Positions 34,549 through 44,485 of a stretch of 64,000 nucleotides of DNA are shown here, piece by piece (position 1 is the first letter of the stretch; every line of letters starts with the position of its first letter). The notes under the pieces are model-generated. The model searched no databases. It was not told the DNA's origin and saw nothing but the letters and a program-made list of their open reading frames with translations. The stretch is from positions 65,356,472 through 65,420,471 of the forward strand of contig NC_060257.1 of assembly GCF_921293095.1 (NCBI RefSeq), given 5' to 3'. Source of the stretch: Ischnura elegans (Eukaryota; Arthropoda; Insecta; Odonata; Coenagrionidae). The position numbers and the translations under genes were made by a program.

Positions 34549-34730
34549 GTGACACCATCACGTGGACTACCTTTCGTATGGCTCCTACCCTTCGACCTAT
34601 CTGGCATGGGTGGCCCTACCAGGAATAATTTAGAATTAATCCCGCCAGTGCAGCTCTAGGGGTCATAGGAACGCGCAAGCCTTTCCACCGCGACAAGGTT
34701 GTAGCCCAAGGGAAAGGATATCATATATTA

Positions 34731-35619
34731 CTATTTTATAATTTTTAATCTGTAATTTATTTCCAGCCCACATCCTTCCTTTCATTCCCTAATTTCAAAC
34801 ACAAATAGGTACGTTTTTTGGCTCATCCCTGATACATACACAATGTTCACCTAAAAGTGTGTTTGTCTAGGGATGTGCACCCTAAGAATGTGTGCACTGT
34901 GCCAAATGTTCTACTTCTCTATGCTTACCTTTAAATATATACTTGTAAACCAAAGTTTTTTGCTGATACTGCAACCCCTAGTCATCTTGAGGAAAATTGA
35001 TTGTGAATTGTTTACTTTCTTTTACTGTCCTTGCTTAAACTTTTTTGTGAAAAAAGTATTTTTCATAGTACAGTATATATGCCTGATGTCTTATCATGGG
35101 TCAAATATTTATTTTTGTATTTAATTAGCTACAAGATGGGCGATATGTATGTTAAACTCTTGCAACAACATGCATACAGTTTCTAACCACCAATAGAAAT
35201 TTAGGGAAGCTCACCAGCTAACTGTCCTTAACACTGTGCTGGGACATAGCTAAGGAAGCCTTGGATGTCAGATGTATTTGAAAGGATGTAGGTAACAACC
35301 ATTGGATGACTGATGGGCATACTAACAGTTGTTGGGTAATACTTCGTATTAAAATAACCAATTGATGTGCAATCAGCTTTTTCTCGTGACCATCCATCCC
35401 TAGAGTATGCCTTGCTCAGCTGCCAATTTTTCTGTGTTGCACTGTAATGACTAATTTTTCCCACTGCTTTTATATTGGCCCTTAAGATATGATACCTTTA
35501 AAATATATGTATATTTTTTTTACTTTAAGCAATCCAGCATTGTGGGTTAATATTTATCTGCATTTTTTTAGCTGACTTTGGTTAACCCTCTTACTGCTAT
35601 CCTTCTTCCCAGGGGTACT
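34731..35619. other. No gene recognised
   Basis: AT-rich. The frames at 34873-35124 (hydrophobic) and 35228-35464 have no family motif. No element ends are supported until 35620. Confidence 0.4.
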
Positions 35620-37153
35620 GGGGCCGTATTCTGTATTTCGTCGGTACCGCACCGGTCGGTTTCCCTTCCCAGCCCACCGACAGCACATCATTCCGTACCG
35701 ACGACGGTAAATTCAGCAATTCAGTATGGTCGTCGGTTTCAAATCAGTCAGTACGGTTCCCCCTACTTCTCAAACAGGGAAAATCCGAATATATCCGAAG
35801 TTAGAAGTCTTCTAACGTGTCTCCACCAATGAAAGAAGGGTGAAAACAAGTGAAGACTCATTGGCACAGTTTGTTGTCGTCATTCTCAATCTTTTTATTT
35901 GCGGAAATTACGACTTATTGCTATGGAAATTTGTGGACTATACCGGACAAGGTGGTATGGACTGCTGAGCATATGATGCGACTAGCAGTCCAGGTCGTGC
36001 GCATGACGCCACAGCCGGAGAGCAGATTAAGTTAATCGACATTGGATAAGTTATTAACAATGCTTGTATGATATGTGGTAGTAATGCTGTAAAACCTACA
36101 GAATCGAAGGAAACAATATTACAACATCACAGTATAGTTTGTATGTGATAGAGATTGTTGTTGCTGGAATGAATTATTGAAACTATCCTTGAGATCGTAG
36201 TTTCTTTAAAATATTGGTTCCGTATATTGCTATTTATTCATGATTTGGTTATATAGTTGTCATTAAGTAAGTTCCGTCTAAATGTTATCAACGAAAGGTT
36301 ATGCCATTGGCACCGTAGCAGACGAAAATAACATAACATGGAACGTTAACATAAGATTCAAATGCAAATGTCATATTAGAGGAACAAGTTAGGAAATTGT
36401 TAAAAAAATATGGAGCTGGGTGTGATTAAAAGAAGTGTAATGACGAGGAAGTAAAGAAATTGTGGTTGGGTGAAATACATATTTTTAAGTTGCGTATTCC
36501 AAGTGAGAGAAAATGATAATATTGCGGCAAACCTCATACTTGCAAATATCTTCTTTTATTATCAAGTGAATCAATGGCAGACGATAAAATGAAATATAGT
36601 TGCCTGTTACAAATGAAAGAAACTGATACCATTGTGTCAAACTTCATACTTAAATAAAAAGATCTTATTTCTATGCCGAGAGAAACGCCAAATGATGATT
36701 GAGTGAAATAAAGCCTATTACAAGCGAGTGAAAGTGGCAACATAAATGAGAGAAAGTCATTATATGTTAGCAAACCTCATGTTTATTAACCAATATCTTA
36801 TATTTCTGTCAAGGTAATCAATATAGATGATGACACAGTGAATTATAGAGGCGTATTCGAAGGGGCAGAAAAAGATAACATTGCAGAAAACCTCATTATT
36901 TACTCGGTGATGAGGTAAAAACAAAATAAAACGTACAATGCGCACCGGGGAGTTCATGGAACCCACTAGTCGGTGGCCGTATCGACACCTTTTTGCTGTC
37001 GGTACGGCTACCGACGATCTCCCGTCCTCTCGTCGTTGCCGCACCGATCGGGTTCGTACAGAATCGCACGACTTCTCACCGGGAGTCGGTGTGACGTTGC
37101 ACCCGACGAATCGGTGCCGCACCGATCGGTTTGGAGTTACAGAATACGGCCCC
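35620..37153. mobile_element. 1.5-kb inverted-repeat element, GGGGCCGTATTCTGTA ends
   Basis: GGGGCCGTATTCTGTATTTC at 35620 is mirrored by GGGGCCGTATTCTGTAACTC read in reverse from 37153. Both are followed by CGGT/ACCG-rich subterminal blocks (ACCGCACCGGTCGG on the left, ACCGATCGGTGCGGCACCGA on the right). No transposase remains. The interior carries a diverged tandem array at 36508-36900. I could not see a target duplication. The superfamily is undetermined. Confidence 0.75.
36508..36900 (+). repeat. Diverged tandem repeat, about four units of 110-133 bp
   Basis: An anchor of (G/C)AAACCTCAT or close variants recurs at 36528, 36638, 36771 and 36887. Each time it is preceded by a GA-rich AATGATAAYATTG-like block and, between anchors, followed by TATCTT or TCTTATTT. 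Spacings are 110, 133 and 116. The units are well diverged, so the array is old. Confidence 0.65.
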
Positions 37154-37543
37154 TGGTGAGAAATGTGGAGGGTATTTCCGTGAAACGTGGCAACTTGGAA
37201 AAAACAATACAAAGCTATTTTATTACATATCCATACACAGGTTTTTTATTATTGAGGTTAAATTGGTTAATATTGACAAAATAGTTTTACATTTACCAAA
37301 ATAAAATACATCAATGTAACAAGTTATAGCAAATTTACGTAAGAGCCAATATATCGGCCCACCTTTCTGCAAGGGTTAAATGAAGTAAAACTTTGATGGT
37401 CTTTTTTTTTTTACTGGAGATCTCAATGCTCGCATTTGTTCTAGTGGGTTGTGAGATTTTGTCCATGGTAATGAGTGTGGTGTGGTGGCAGATGTGTGTT
37501 CCTGCAATTCACTCAGTACTACTTCATCCTCTGGCAGTGTTAA

Positions 37544-37771
37544 GGCCATTTTTCACGGGGTTTGGAATTGCACAGGTTAGCACTGCATTTAATATTAAAA
37601 TGGGGTGGAATTACACAAATGCATGAACAAAATTAGAACGGGCTATTTTGTCATCTCACATCCACAAATTCTCGCATGTGTTCTAGCAATTCACCGCTTT
37701 ACACGACGCAATTTTGTGTGCCTTCACACACACTTCAGGTTTTGCTAGTACTTGCCCTGTGTAAAACGGCC
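37544..37771. mobile_element. 228-bp MITE, GGCCATTTTTCACGGGG ends
   Basis: The left end GGCCATTTTTCACGGGGTTT pairs with the right end, read in reverse, GGCCGTTTTACACAGGGCAA. Flanks are TGTTAA and TGTTGAA, a possible imperfect target duplication. It has no coding capacity. The end style resembles Harbinger-like MITEs, but this is not proven. Confidence 0.6.
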
Positions 37772-37803
37772 TGTTGAACTGTCTAATATGAAGGAAATGA
37801 GAA

Positions 37804-38443
37804 GAGGGTTGGAAAAATTGCAATTCGTTACCGACCATTAGTGTATTCGTAATATTCAAGTTATTTGTTTTTAGAAATACCAGTTTAGACAAATGGCAAG
37901 GATCAATTTTATCCTCATTTGAAAAAGGCCAGATTGGCACCCATGCGATGCCACTCCACGTGACGTCACAGGGACCTAGTTTCTATACGAGTAGATAGGA
38001 GTTTTACATCGTCTGAGGTTACCAATGAATGCATGAAGCACAGAGCTCAGGGGAACATGTCTTAATAATCACCTATTAAAATTGGCTAAGGTCGGAAAGT
38101 TTTCTTCGTTTGATAAGGTATTAATAATCCTTGTTTAAGCCGAGCGCTACCAGCTAGCAGGGTACTTTGCTGCCTGCTGGCATCCTGTGTTGTATCAGCG
38201 CTCAGAGCCTTCCTCCAAGGTCTCCTCACTTGCGGCAGTGGGAATCAGAATGATGTCACACGGAAATTTTCCCGGCATTCATACTTATCCGTCGTGTTTT
38301 CCCATGCTTGAAAATTTTCACTTTTCATTTATTTGCGAAAAATAGATATCGTCATTTAAAAATCTAAAAGCGTGAAATACATACTCCAGGAGTAATAATC
38401 TTTCGATTTAGGCAATAAAAAAATAATAGGAAACAACTTTAAT
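37804..38443 (+). mobile_element. M1 family element, copy D
   Basis: The left end is eroded (AGGGTTGGAAA joins directly to the ATTGCAATTCGTTACC block). The rest is collinear with the other copies to AATAGGAAACAACTTTAAT. TGACGTCA is intact at 37961-37968 within CACGTGACGTCACAGGG. Confidence 0.75.
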
Positions 38444-38727
38444 GCATTGATTTTAGTGATGATGATCAAGTGATGATGGTCTTATCACATTAAGGACCTG
38501 ATATTTTTTTTTGGACTTACCCCAGTGGCCGGGTATTTTTCAAGGCAGGCTGTTTATTTGCATGGAACTTTAATTTGGTTTACATCTGAATAACTTTTTA
38601 ATATCTCTCTTTCAAATTTTTATTGTTTTAAGATAAAACCTGATGTCATAATATGAATAAATAATTTTTACAAACAATGTCATCACAATGTATCATTGCA
38701 TGTGGTATATATAAAGGCAGCGTGCAG

Positions 38728-38799
38728 AAAACACGCGTTATCTCGTGATCCGCCCGTAACAGTTGGCTCGCGAAACACGAGTATTCTCGTGAGCCGTCC
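38728..38799 (+). repeat. Doubled 27-bp motif with internal palindrome
   Basis: AAACACGCGTTATCTCGTGA and AAACACGAGTATTCTCGTGA begin 45 bp apart (38728 and 38773), each followed by KCCGYCC. Each copy contains a CACG(A)G..CTCGTG inverted repeat. A TTAA lies a few bases downstream at 38809. Doubled subterminal motifs next to TTAA would fit one end of a piggyBac-type element, but no convincing mirror end is seen. Confidence 0.4.
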
Positions 38800-38929
38800 A
38801 AAATGTGTTAACCTGAATTTTGGACTTGATAGTGAGGGAAAAGATTATACATCCGGTTTGTTTTGATCATTTAATTCATCAAAGAAGTTCAATAGTTTGG
38901 GCTTGCAGTGAAGATTGCTTATTGTAAGT

Positions 38930-39590
38930 TGGGTCTTGTTGGAAGAGTACTAGGAAATTGCGACGACAAAGTGAGGGAAATTAGCTATTTATCTATAATA
39001 GCTAGATTCCATTTGGAATATGCTGCGAGTGTTTGAGATCCTCATGAAAAAGGCTCAATAGAGAGTTATAACGTGTACAGAGAAGGGAAGCCAGGTGACC
39101 TCTTTAAACAACTGGTATCTAAATCACTGTCAGAAGTTAGATTTATAATTAGATTAAATCTATTATGTAAATTCAAGATCAGATTATTTTCTAACAAAGT
39201 AATCCATATCTAATGATCGCTGGCAGACCGGTAGATCAGATCATAACAATAAAATGAGAGAGAGCCACTGTAGAACAGATAGATTTAGAATCTTATTTTT
39301 TCCACAATCGATAAGAGACTATAATGGCGGTGTTTGGACTTAAAAATAGGTTAGTTGACTGGTGGTGTAGCTTACTAACTTATGTATTCCTTAAGGTATG
39401 TTCTAGCTAAATCGGCAGATTGTCTTTATTAGTGATTGGCAAGTGTTTTTCTTTGCATGGATGTGGAAGTATAATTTGTTAGTATGCATAACATTCTCAT
39501 GACCTTGCGGTGTGCATGGGGGAATCCTTTTTTTATGCTGGTTATTGATCAACCCCAGCCAAACACCATGGTAGTTTGCAAGCTATTAAG
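38930..39590 (+). repeat. CR1/L2 LINE fragment, decayed
   Basis: GCGACGACAAAGTGAGGGAA, then ATTAGCTATTT, match the antisense of 45140-45120 in the 44.7-kb element (protein segment CDDKVREISYFSLVRP). The copy continues through the terminal coding segment (RFRILFFPQSIRDYNG-like) and into the shared 3' untranslated end (GTGTGCATG..GGTTATTGATCAACCCC..CCAAACACC). Stops and indels are numerous. Confidence 0.75.
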
Positions 39591-40773
39591 TAAATGTGGA
39601 AAGGTTTTGCTGTAATAATTTCTGGGTCCTGTCGCTAATGTATTTTTTGTGTTTCAGTCGCAATGAAGTAATTGGTGGTGAAATCGTCTATGACATAATA
39701 AATGGATCCACTGTTCAAATTGGTGAAGCCTGCGATGGCATTATCCTGAACGTTCTCCATGATATGATGATGCTCATCCTGAAGCAGTGAAGCCTATGAC
39801 TGCTACCATGGAGGTAAGATTTGATTTGTAATGCGTTGTCATTTTCATAAAGCTAAGTGGGACTCATGTGTGTCATCAGTCATATGAACCTTTGTATATG
39901 AGCCCAGATTTTCTTGCAAGTACAGCATACTCAACGATTTTCATGCTGCGGTTAATCAGGGTTGCGGATTATCCATGCATGCATCTCGTGCATCGTGCGT
40001 GCCTGATTATCCATCTCGCTTGATTTTTTCCGCGATCTTTATAAAAATATAAAATCGGATGCAAAATCATGGGAATTACTGCATTAATGCTATGATACAC
40101 CGGGCTTATTATTTCTGTTAGAATCCCCTTCGTAAAATGGAAGCGACCGTGCACTAGCTGCATTCACGGGAGCACCAGAAAAAAATTCCTGTGTTCACCG
40201 ACAGGTTGTAAACTAACCCGGCATGTGCTTTCACCGTGGTTTCAAGCCACCACGGTGTAATAAAGGTCAGTGGGTCCTGTTTTCCAAGCCTCGCAGTGCA
40301 CAACCACAGTCTACTAAAAAGATCGCAAGATGGCGAAGAAAGCTCTCATTGAGTCCGGGAGGCACTCTAAAATAGCATAATAACTGCATAAATAATGATA
40401 TATTGTATGTTTTAGGTAAATAATGAGCATTGCGAGACCTTTAAGTGAAAGTTTGGGTTATCCGTGTTTTTTGATTATTCATGCCATCTCTCCCCATCAT
40501 CAGCCCGGATAATCAGGAGTGTACTGTAATGAAATCCTCCCCCCCCCCCTCTCACGCCAATCGTTTTATGAATCAAAAAAGCACATTTAAGTAATTCGTA
40601 AATTCTATGTTTAATAGTAAAGATGTATTCTATGTTTGGTCAGGGATTGACTTGCAATTAGACAAGTTCCTAGCTATTTAAATTCATTAAATCCCAATAT
40701 TCAATTCTCATTGGAAAAAGAAGAAAATAGTTCTCTGAATTTTCTTTATATTTGCACATCAACTATACTCATA
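39591..40773. other. No gene recognised
   Basis: No supported gene. CACCGTGG/CCACGGTG at about 40231-40254 can form a short hairpin. A 10-base C run lies near 40539. The frame 39596-39790 has no motif. Confidence 0.4.
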
Positions 40774-41268
40774 AGTATTCTGCCGATAAAGGTGGGTTTT
40801 CCATGTAGTACTTCAGAAACTTTCTGAGAGCCTCCCTTTCCATCACGCACTTCCCTCTTCAAATCACAATAACACTTACGCCTTTTCATCCCATCTGAAA
40901 ATCCTATTCTTTTCCTTCCTCTCCCTTGTTTACCTAACATTGTACCCTCAAACATAGTTTTCAATATCCACTCCCAGCTAAGCACTTAGTCCATCCATAC
41001 CTTCTGTCTCCTTCTAATCTCATCTAAAAGCTGCTTCTCGTCACCTACCATGTTCAGCACTTCATCGTTCCTCCTCCTCTCTGTCCACTTCACCTTCTCC
41101 ATTGTTCGCCATACCCATATCTCGAATGCCTTCAGTCTCCTCTCTTCGTCCCTCCTAAGTGTCCACTTTGCCACCCTGTAAAGAACTACGCTTCAGATCA
41201 AACTCTTCTTTAACCTTAACTTTAAACTCTTAAATAAAGATACTCTACTATGAAGGCCTCCTTTGCAA
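40774..41268 (-). mobile_element. RTE-a LINE, 5'-truncated 3' fragment
   Basis: The minus-strand frames 41174-40986 (KWTLRRDEERRLKAFEIWVW, then WTERRRNDEVLNMVGDEKQL) and 40985-40746 (ILKTMFEGTMLGKQGRGRKR) match the C-terminal end of the 31.4-kb RTE-a protein in order. One stop lies between them at the VWMD/MLSWE junction. Homology fades at about 41268. The fragment lacks RT motifs and is dead. Confidence 0.88.
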
Positions 41269-41384
41269 ACGGTGGACAAGCAGTAATCTCCCGTATTCTC
41301 CGAGCTATATTCCGAGACTCTGTCGGCAGACGTATCTATTGCCCAGGGCGCAACCCGAATAGGCGAAGGCAAAAGAATTCCTAC

Positions 41385-41533
41385 TCAGTCTGAGAGTCGC
41401 AGCCCTGCCGAAAAGTCAGCCGTCACTCCACCTCCGCGAGGATTGCACGAGCTTCTCGAGGAGACCCGAAGGGAAAGTGCCTTTTCACTTTATTCACAAA
41501 GTGGAGTTTGAACCAATTCATGCTTCCTGCTCC
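41385..41533 (-). repeat. Retroelement leader segment X, copy 1
   Basis: About 150 bases almost identical to 41870-42019. On the minus strand both read MNWFKLHFVNKVKRHF-like and share GAAGCTCGTGCAATCCT. Copy 1 follows the LTR and primer-site-like stretch at 41560-41590, as expected for the 5' internal region of an LTR retrotransposon. Confidence 0.6.
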
Positions 41534-41559
41534 TGTAAGTGAAACCATTCAGGTCTTAC

Positions 41560-41862
41560 AGTGCCCTGGCATTTTAACAATCCCACCGCTGCCACCATTG
41601 TAAGGGTTGGTACGGCCCACCACCTCAAAGAAGTGTCGCAGGTCGCACTCCTTGAATTGCGCGTGGGTTCTTGCCCTTGGTGTCGGGAAACGAATAATCA
41701 CACACAAGTATTTGAAGTATTAACCCAAAGTTTATTTCCATTGTAAACCCAATTTCCCAAATCAATTTAAGCAAAAGGCATGAAGTAATAGTGAATTTGT
41801 GCGTCCAGAATAACCAACAGTTAAGATTTTACCAATGTCTAGGGAAGGAGAAGAGCTGCAGC
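41560..41862 (-). repeat. LTR fragment with primer-site-like stretch
   Basis: Read on the minus strand, 41862-41590 matches the last 230 bases of the solo LTR at 20.8-21.4 kb. Shared blocks include CATTGGTAA, TTCTGGACGCACAAATTCA, CATGCCTTTTGCTT, AATAAACTTTGGGT and CCCGACACCAAGGGCAAGAA. It is followed by TGGTGGCAGCGGTGGG at about 41590-41572, which looks like a tRNA primer-binding site starting TGG. The 5' half of the LTR is missing. Confidence 0.7.
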
Positions 41863-41869
41863 TGAGCTG

Positions 41870-42019
41870 CAGTCTGAGAGTCGCAGCCCTGCCGAAAAGC
41901 CAGCCGTCACTCCGCCTCCGCTAGGATTGCACGAGCTTCTCGAGGAGACCTGAAGGTAAAGTGCCTTTTCACTTTATTCACAAAGTGGAGTTTGAACCAA
42001 TTCATTGCTTCCTGCACCC
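41870..42019 (-). repeat. Retroelement leader segment X, copy 2
   Basis: Near-identical to 41385-41533 but on the wrong side of the LTR fragment. The order X, LTR, X does not fit a simple element and suggests a tandem or recombined structure. The next bases (GGCAAGAACCCACATGG) resemble LTR sequence in the opposite orientation. Confidence 0.6.
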
Positions 42020-42104
42020 AAAGGCAAGAACCCACATGGCAAAGCTGGGTTCGACCCTCCGTCTCACGAGAGAGGCCGGGGCGGACACTGCAAGGTGTCT
42101 AAAT

Positions 42105-42400
42105 TGTTTTAACTGCTATAGGGTCTTCAAGACCTTATGCAAAATGGATTTTGTGTGTTCATTCCATGATAAGGTTTTATTTGGTGTAACTCCTAAGTTA
42201 GTAACACTAAGTTAGTAACACTATCAGAAAAATCATTTTCGACACCTTTAACAACTATCTTTGGCAGGGCATCAAGTATGATTCTATTAGCATAAATATT
42301 ACTACCAATGATGATACTTTTGGTCTTGCTGGTACATATTTAGTTGCTGACAGTTTTCCTGTGACCACTTACATATATTTCGAATATCATCATTCACCTT
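42105..42400 (-). pseudogene. Decayed non-LTR reverse-transcriptase fragment
   Basis: The minus strand reads NDDIRNICKWSQENCQQLN, then KSIIIGSNIYANRI, LDALPKIVVKGVENDFSDSV, and after a frame change LGVTPNKTLSWNEHTKSIL. This is the segment after the catalytic box of CR1/Jockey-type RTs ('W--N--LN--K-----', then 'LGV--D--LSW--H'). It is broken by stops and by a 14-bp direct duplication (AAGTTAGTAACACT, about 42195-42224). Neither end of the LINE is present. Confidence 0.6.
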
Positions 42401-42405
42401 ATTAA

Positions 42406-42618
42406 CCCTTAACCGGTGACATGCGGTCTGAGAGACCGCTGCGTTTCTAAAATATGGATATTTTCAAAATTAATGTTTCCAAATATCTATAATTCTTGTT
42501 AGCTTCATATTTTTGCATAACAAGGACATCCTACTCTTAAAATTTAATGTTCCTTTTACTAATTTCTATAAATTTGCAATTGATTTCGATTAGCGGTCTG
42601 TGAGACGTCATGTCACTA
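42406..42618. mobile_element. Short inverted-repeat element with TTAA and CCC end
   Basis: TTAACCCTTAACCGGTGACA, then TGCGGTCTGAGAGACCGC, at the left is mirrored at the right by GTGACATGACGTCTCACAGA read in reverse from 42618. The left looks like a piggyBac-type MITE end. The outer ten bases of the right end are absent because an RTE LINE joins there. Confidence 0.55.
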
Positions 42619-44443
42619 AATTAGAAAAATCAATAAAGGCAAATCGTTACAAGAGAATAAGGAACGAAATATGTCGTAAAGTGCGGAAGGCTAGAGAAAC
42701 GTGGATGAAAAGCATTTGCGAAGACGTGCAAAACAATCTTAAACATGGAAAAGTAGAGGCCGCTTATAGGATAGTGAGGAACCACTTTAAGGAAAGGGGC
42801 GTAAGATGTAATACCCTTAGGGACAAAAACGGAGAACTATTGATTGAAAACGAAGAAAAAGGGAAGAGATGGAAGGAATATCTGGAAGATTTGTACATAG
42901 GAAGTCGCCTCAGAACGAATGCTATCGAAAATGAGAGGGAAGTGGATGCCGATGACATGGGAGCTACAATTTTAAGATCGGAATTTGATGCGGCTGTAAG
43001 AGACCTCAGGATAAATAAAGTGTCTGGCATTGATGACATTCCTGCAGAACTAATCAAAAATTCAGGAGAGAAGACGTTGAACCAGCTATACAAAATCATT
43101 AGTGAAATGTATACGACAGGTGAGATACCAAAGGATTTCGAGAGGAACATTATAATCCCTATTCCTAAGAAGAAAAGAGCGGAGAAGTGCGAAGATTTTA
43201 GGACCATAAGCCTTACTACACATGCATCAAAGATACTGACTGGGATCATCTATAGAAGAATAGAACGAAAAGCAGAAGAGTACCTTGATGAGGATCAATT
43301 TGGATTCAGAAAAAACAAAGGCACAAGGGAAGCAATATTGGCCCTTAGACTGCTCATAGAGAAGAGAATGGAAAAGAACAAGACAACATTCGTTGCGTTT
43401 GTGGACTTAGAGAAAGCATTTGATAACGTGGATTGGAGCACAATGCTTGGAATCCTAAAGGAAATTGGGGTTCTTTATAATGACAGAAGAATCATCCACA
43501 GTTTATACAAAAACCAAGTAGCCGTGATAAAATCAGGGCCCAGCTGTGAAGAAGCAAGAATTAAGAAAGGAGTGCGACAAGGCTGTACATTGTCACCTGT
43601 AATTTTCAACGTTTACATTGAAAAAGCCATTAATGAAATCAAAGAAAAGGAATTGGGAGTGAATATCCATGGAGAAAAATTAGCATGCTAAGATTTGCCG
43701 ATGACATAGCCGTTATAGCAGAAACAGAGAAGGATTTGAAAAATATTCTGGTTAATATGGGTAGGGTAATGAGTAGATATCAACTGAAAATAAGCACGAA
43801 GAAAACCAAGATCTTAGTATGCAGCAGAAGAGAAGAAGTCAAGACCAACATTAAAATAGGGAGGCAAAAACTGATAGAGGTGGATGAATTATGTTATTTG
43901 GGAAGCAAGATAACTAGTGACGGGAGAAGCAAGAAAGAAATTATCAGCAGAATAGCCCAGGCAAAGAGAGCATTCCACCAAAAGAGAGACCTGCTTACAG
44001 CGGGAAACTTAAATATAGAAGTAAAGAAACAATTTATAAGAACCTACTTCTGGAGTATGCTCCTATACGGAAGTGAGACAATGACCCCAGCGGAGAAAGC
44101 AAGGATAGAGGCCTTTGAAATGTGGTGCTACAGAAGAATGCTGAAAATCAAATGGATCGACCGAGTTAGTAACGAGGAAGTCCTAAGAAGGGTAGGAGAG
44201 AGGAGAAGCCTCATGAAAACCTTAATAAGAAGACGGAACAACCTTATAGGCCACATCTTGAGACATGATGGCCTGATGAAGACAATCGTCGAAGGGCAAG
44301 TGGAAGGCAAGAATGGAAAAGGAAGACCTCGGACAAAATATATGGAACAAGTAAAGAGAGATGTGAAAGAGAAGAAATACGTAGGTGTGATAAGATTAGC
44401 TGATAGGAGAACTGAGTGGAGAGCTGTGTCAAACCAATCCTAG
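42619..44443 (+). pseudogene. RTE-b reverse transcriptase, single-base break at the catalytic box
   Basis: The first frame ends at 43691 after ...NIHGEKLAC. The second frame starts LRFADDIAVIAETEKD at about 43688, so one base has been lost exactly at the FADD catalytic box. Motifs in order: KKKRAEKCEDFRTISLTTHA, DQFGFRKNKGTREAI, motif A FVDLEKAFDNVDW, motif B GVRQGCTLSPVIFNVYIEKA, motif C RFADD, then YLGSKITSDGRSKKEIISRI and the tail GHILRHDGLMKTIVEGQVEG. Compared with the 9.2-kb copy it also lacks an Ala-Trp pair in the YGSE segment (6-base in-frame loss). The frame is open upstream to 42600, but its first six codons derive from the neighbouring inverted-repeat element. Confidence 0.88.
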
Positions 44444-44485
44444 GATTGTTGACCAGTGATGATGATGGTGGAAATGATTCAAACA
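42619..44485 (+). mobile_element. RTE-b LINE, 5'-truncated, retains RT
   Basis: Starts directly after the inverted repeat of the 42406 element and runs to a TGATGATGATGG tail after the stop at 44443. It has no endonuclease. Its 3' end is nearly identical to the 9.2-kb fragment, showing that one family placed copies at both sites. Confidence 0.85.

Larger units (their letters stand above)
31403..34720 (-). mobile_element. RTE-a LINE, near full length with 10-bp target duplication
   Basis: TCATATATTA occurs at 31393-31402 and 34721-34730, flanking a 3318-bp insert, the usual size of RTE-clade LINEs. On the minus strand it has a short 5' leader starting near GGGCTACAACCTTGTCGCGG. An apurinic-type endonuclease, a reverse transcriptase and an ATA-repeat tail follow. 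The endonuclease-to-RT reading frame is broken twice (near 33210 and 32850). It is therefore inactive, but recent enough to keep both duplications and most of its protein. The 40.8-kb fragment belongs to the same family. Confidence 0.9.

Noticed and set aside
36760-37284. Three overlapping frames of 73-150 codons on both strands
   Set aside because: They lie in the GC-rich inverted end of the 35620-37153 element and are antisense shadows of one another.
40228-40256. CACCGTGG/CCACGGTG hairpin resembling a terminator
   Set aside because: Short, not followed by a T run, and not next to any gene; bacterial-type terminators are not expected here.
42764-43249. 161-codon minus-strand frame
   Set aside because: Antisense shadow of the RTE-b reverse transcriptase.
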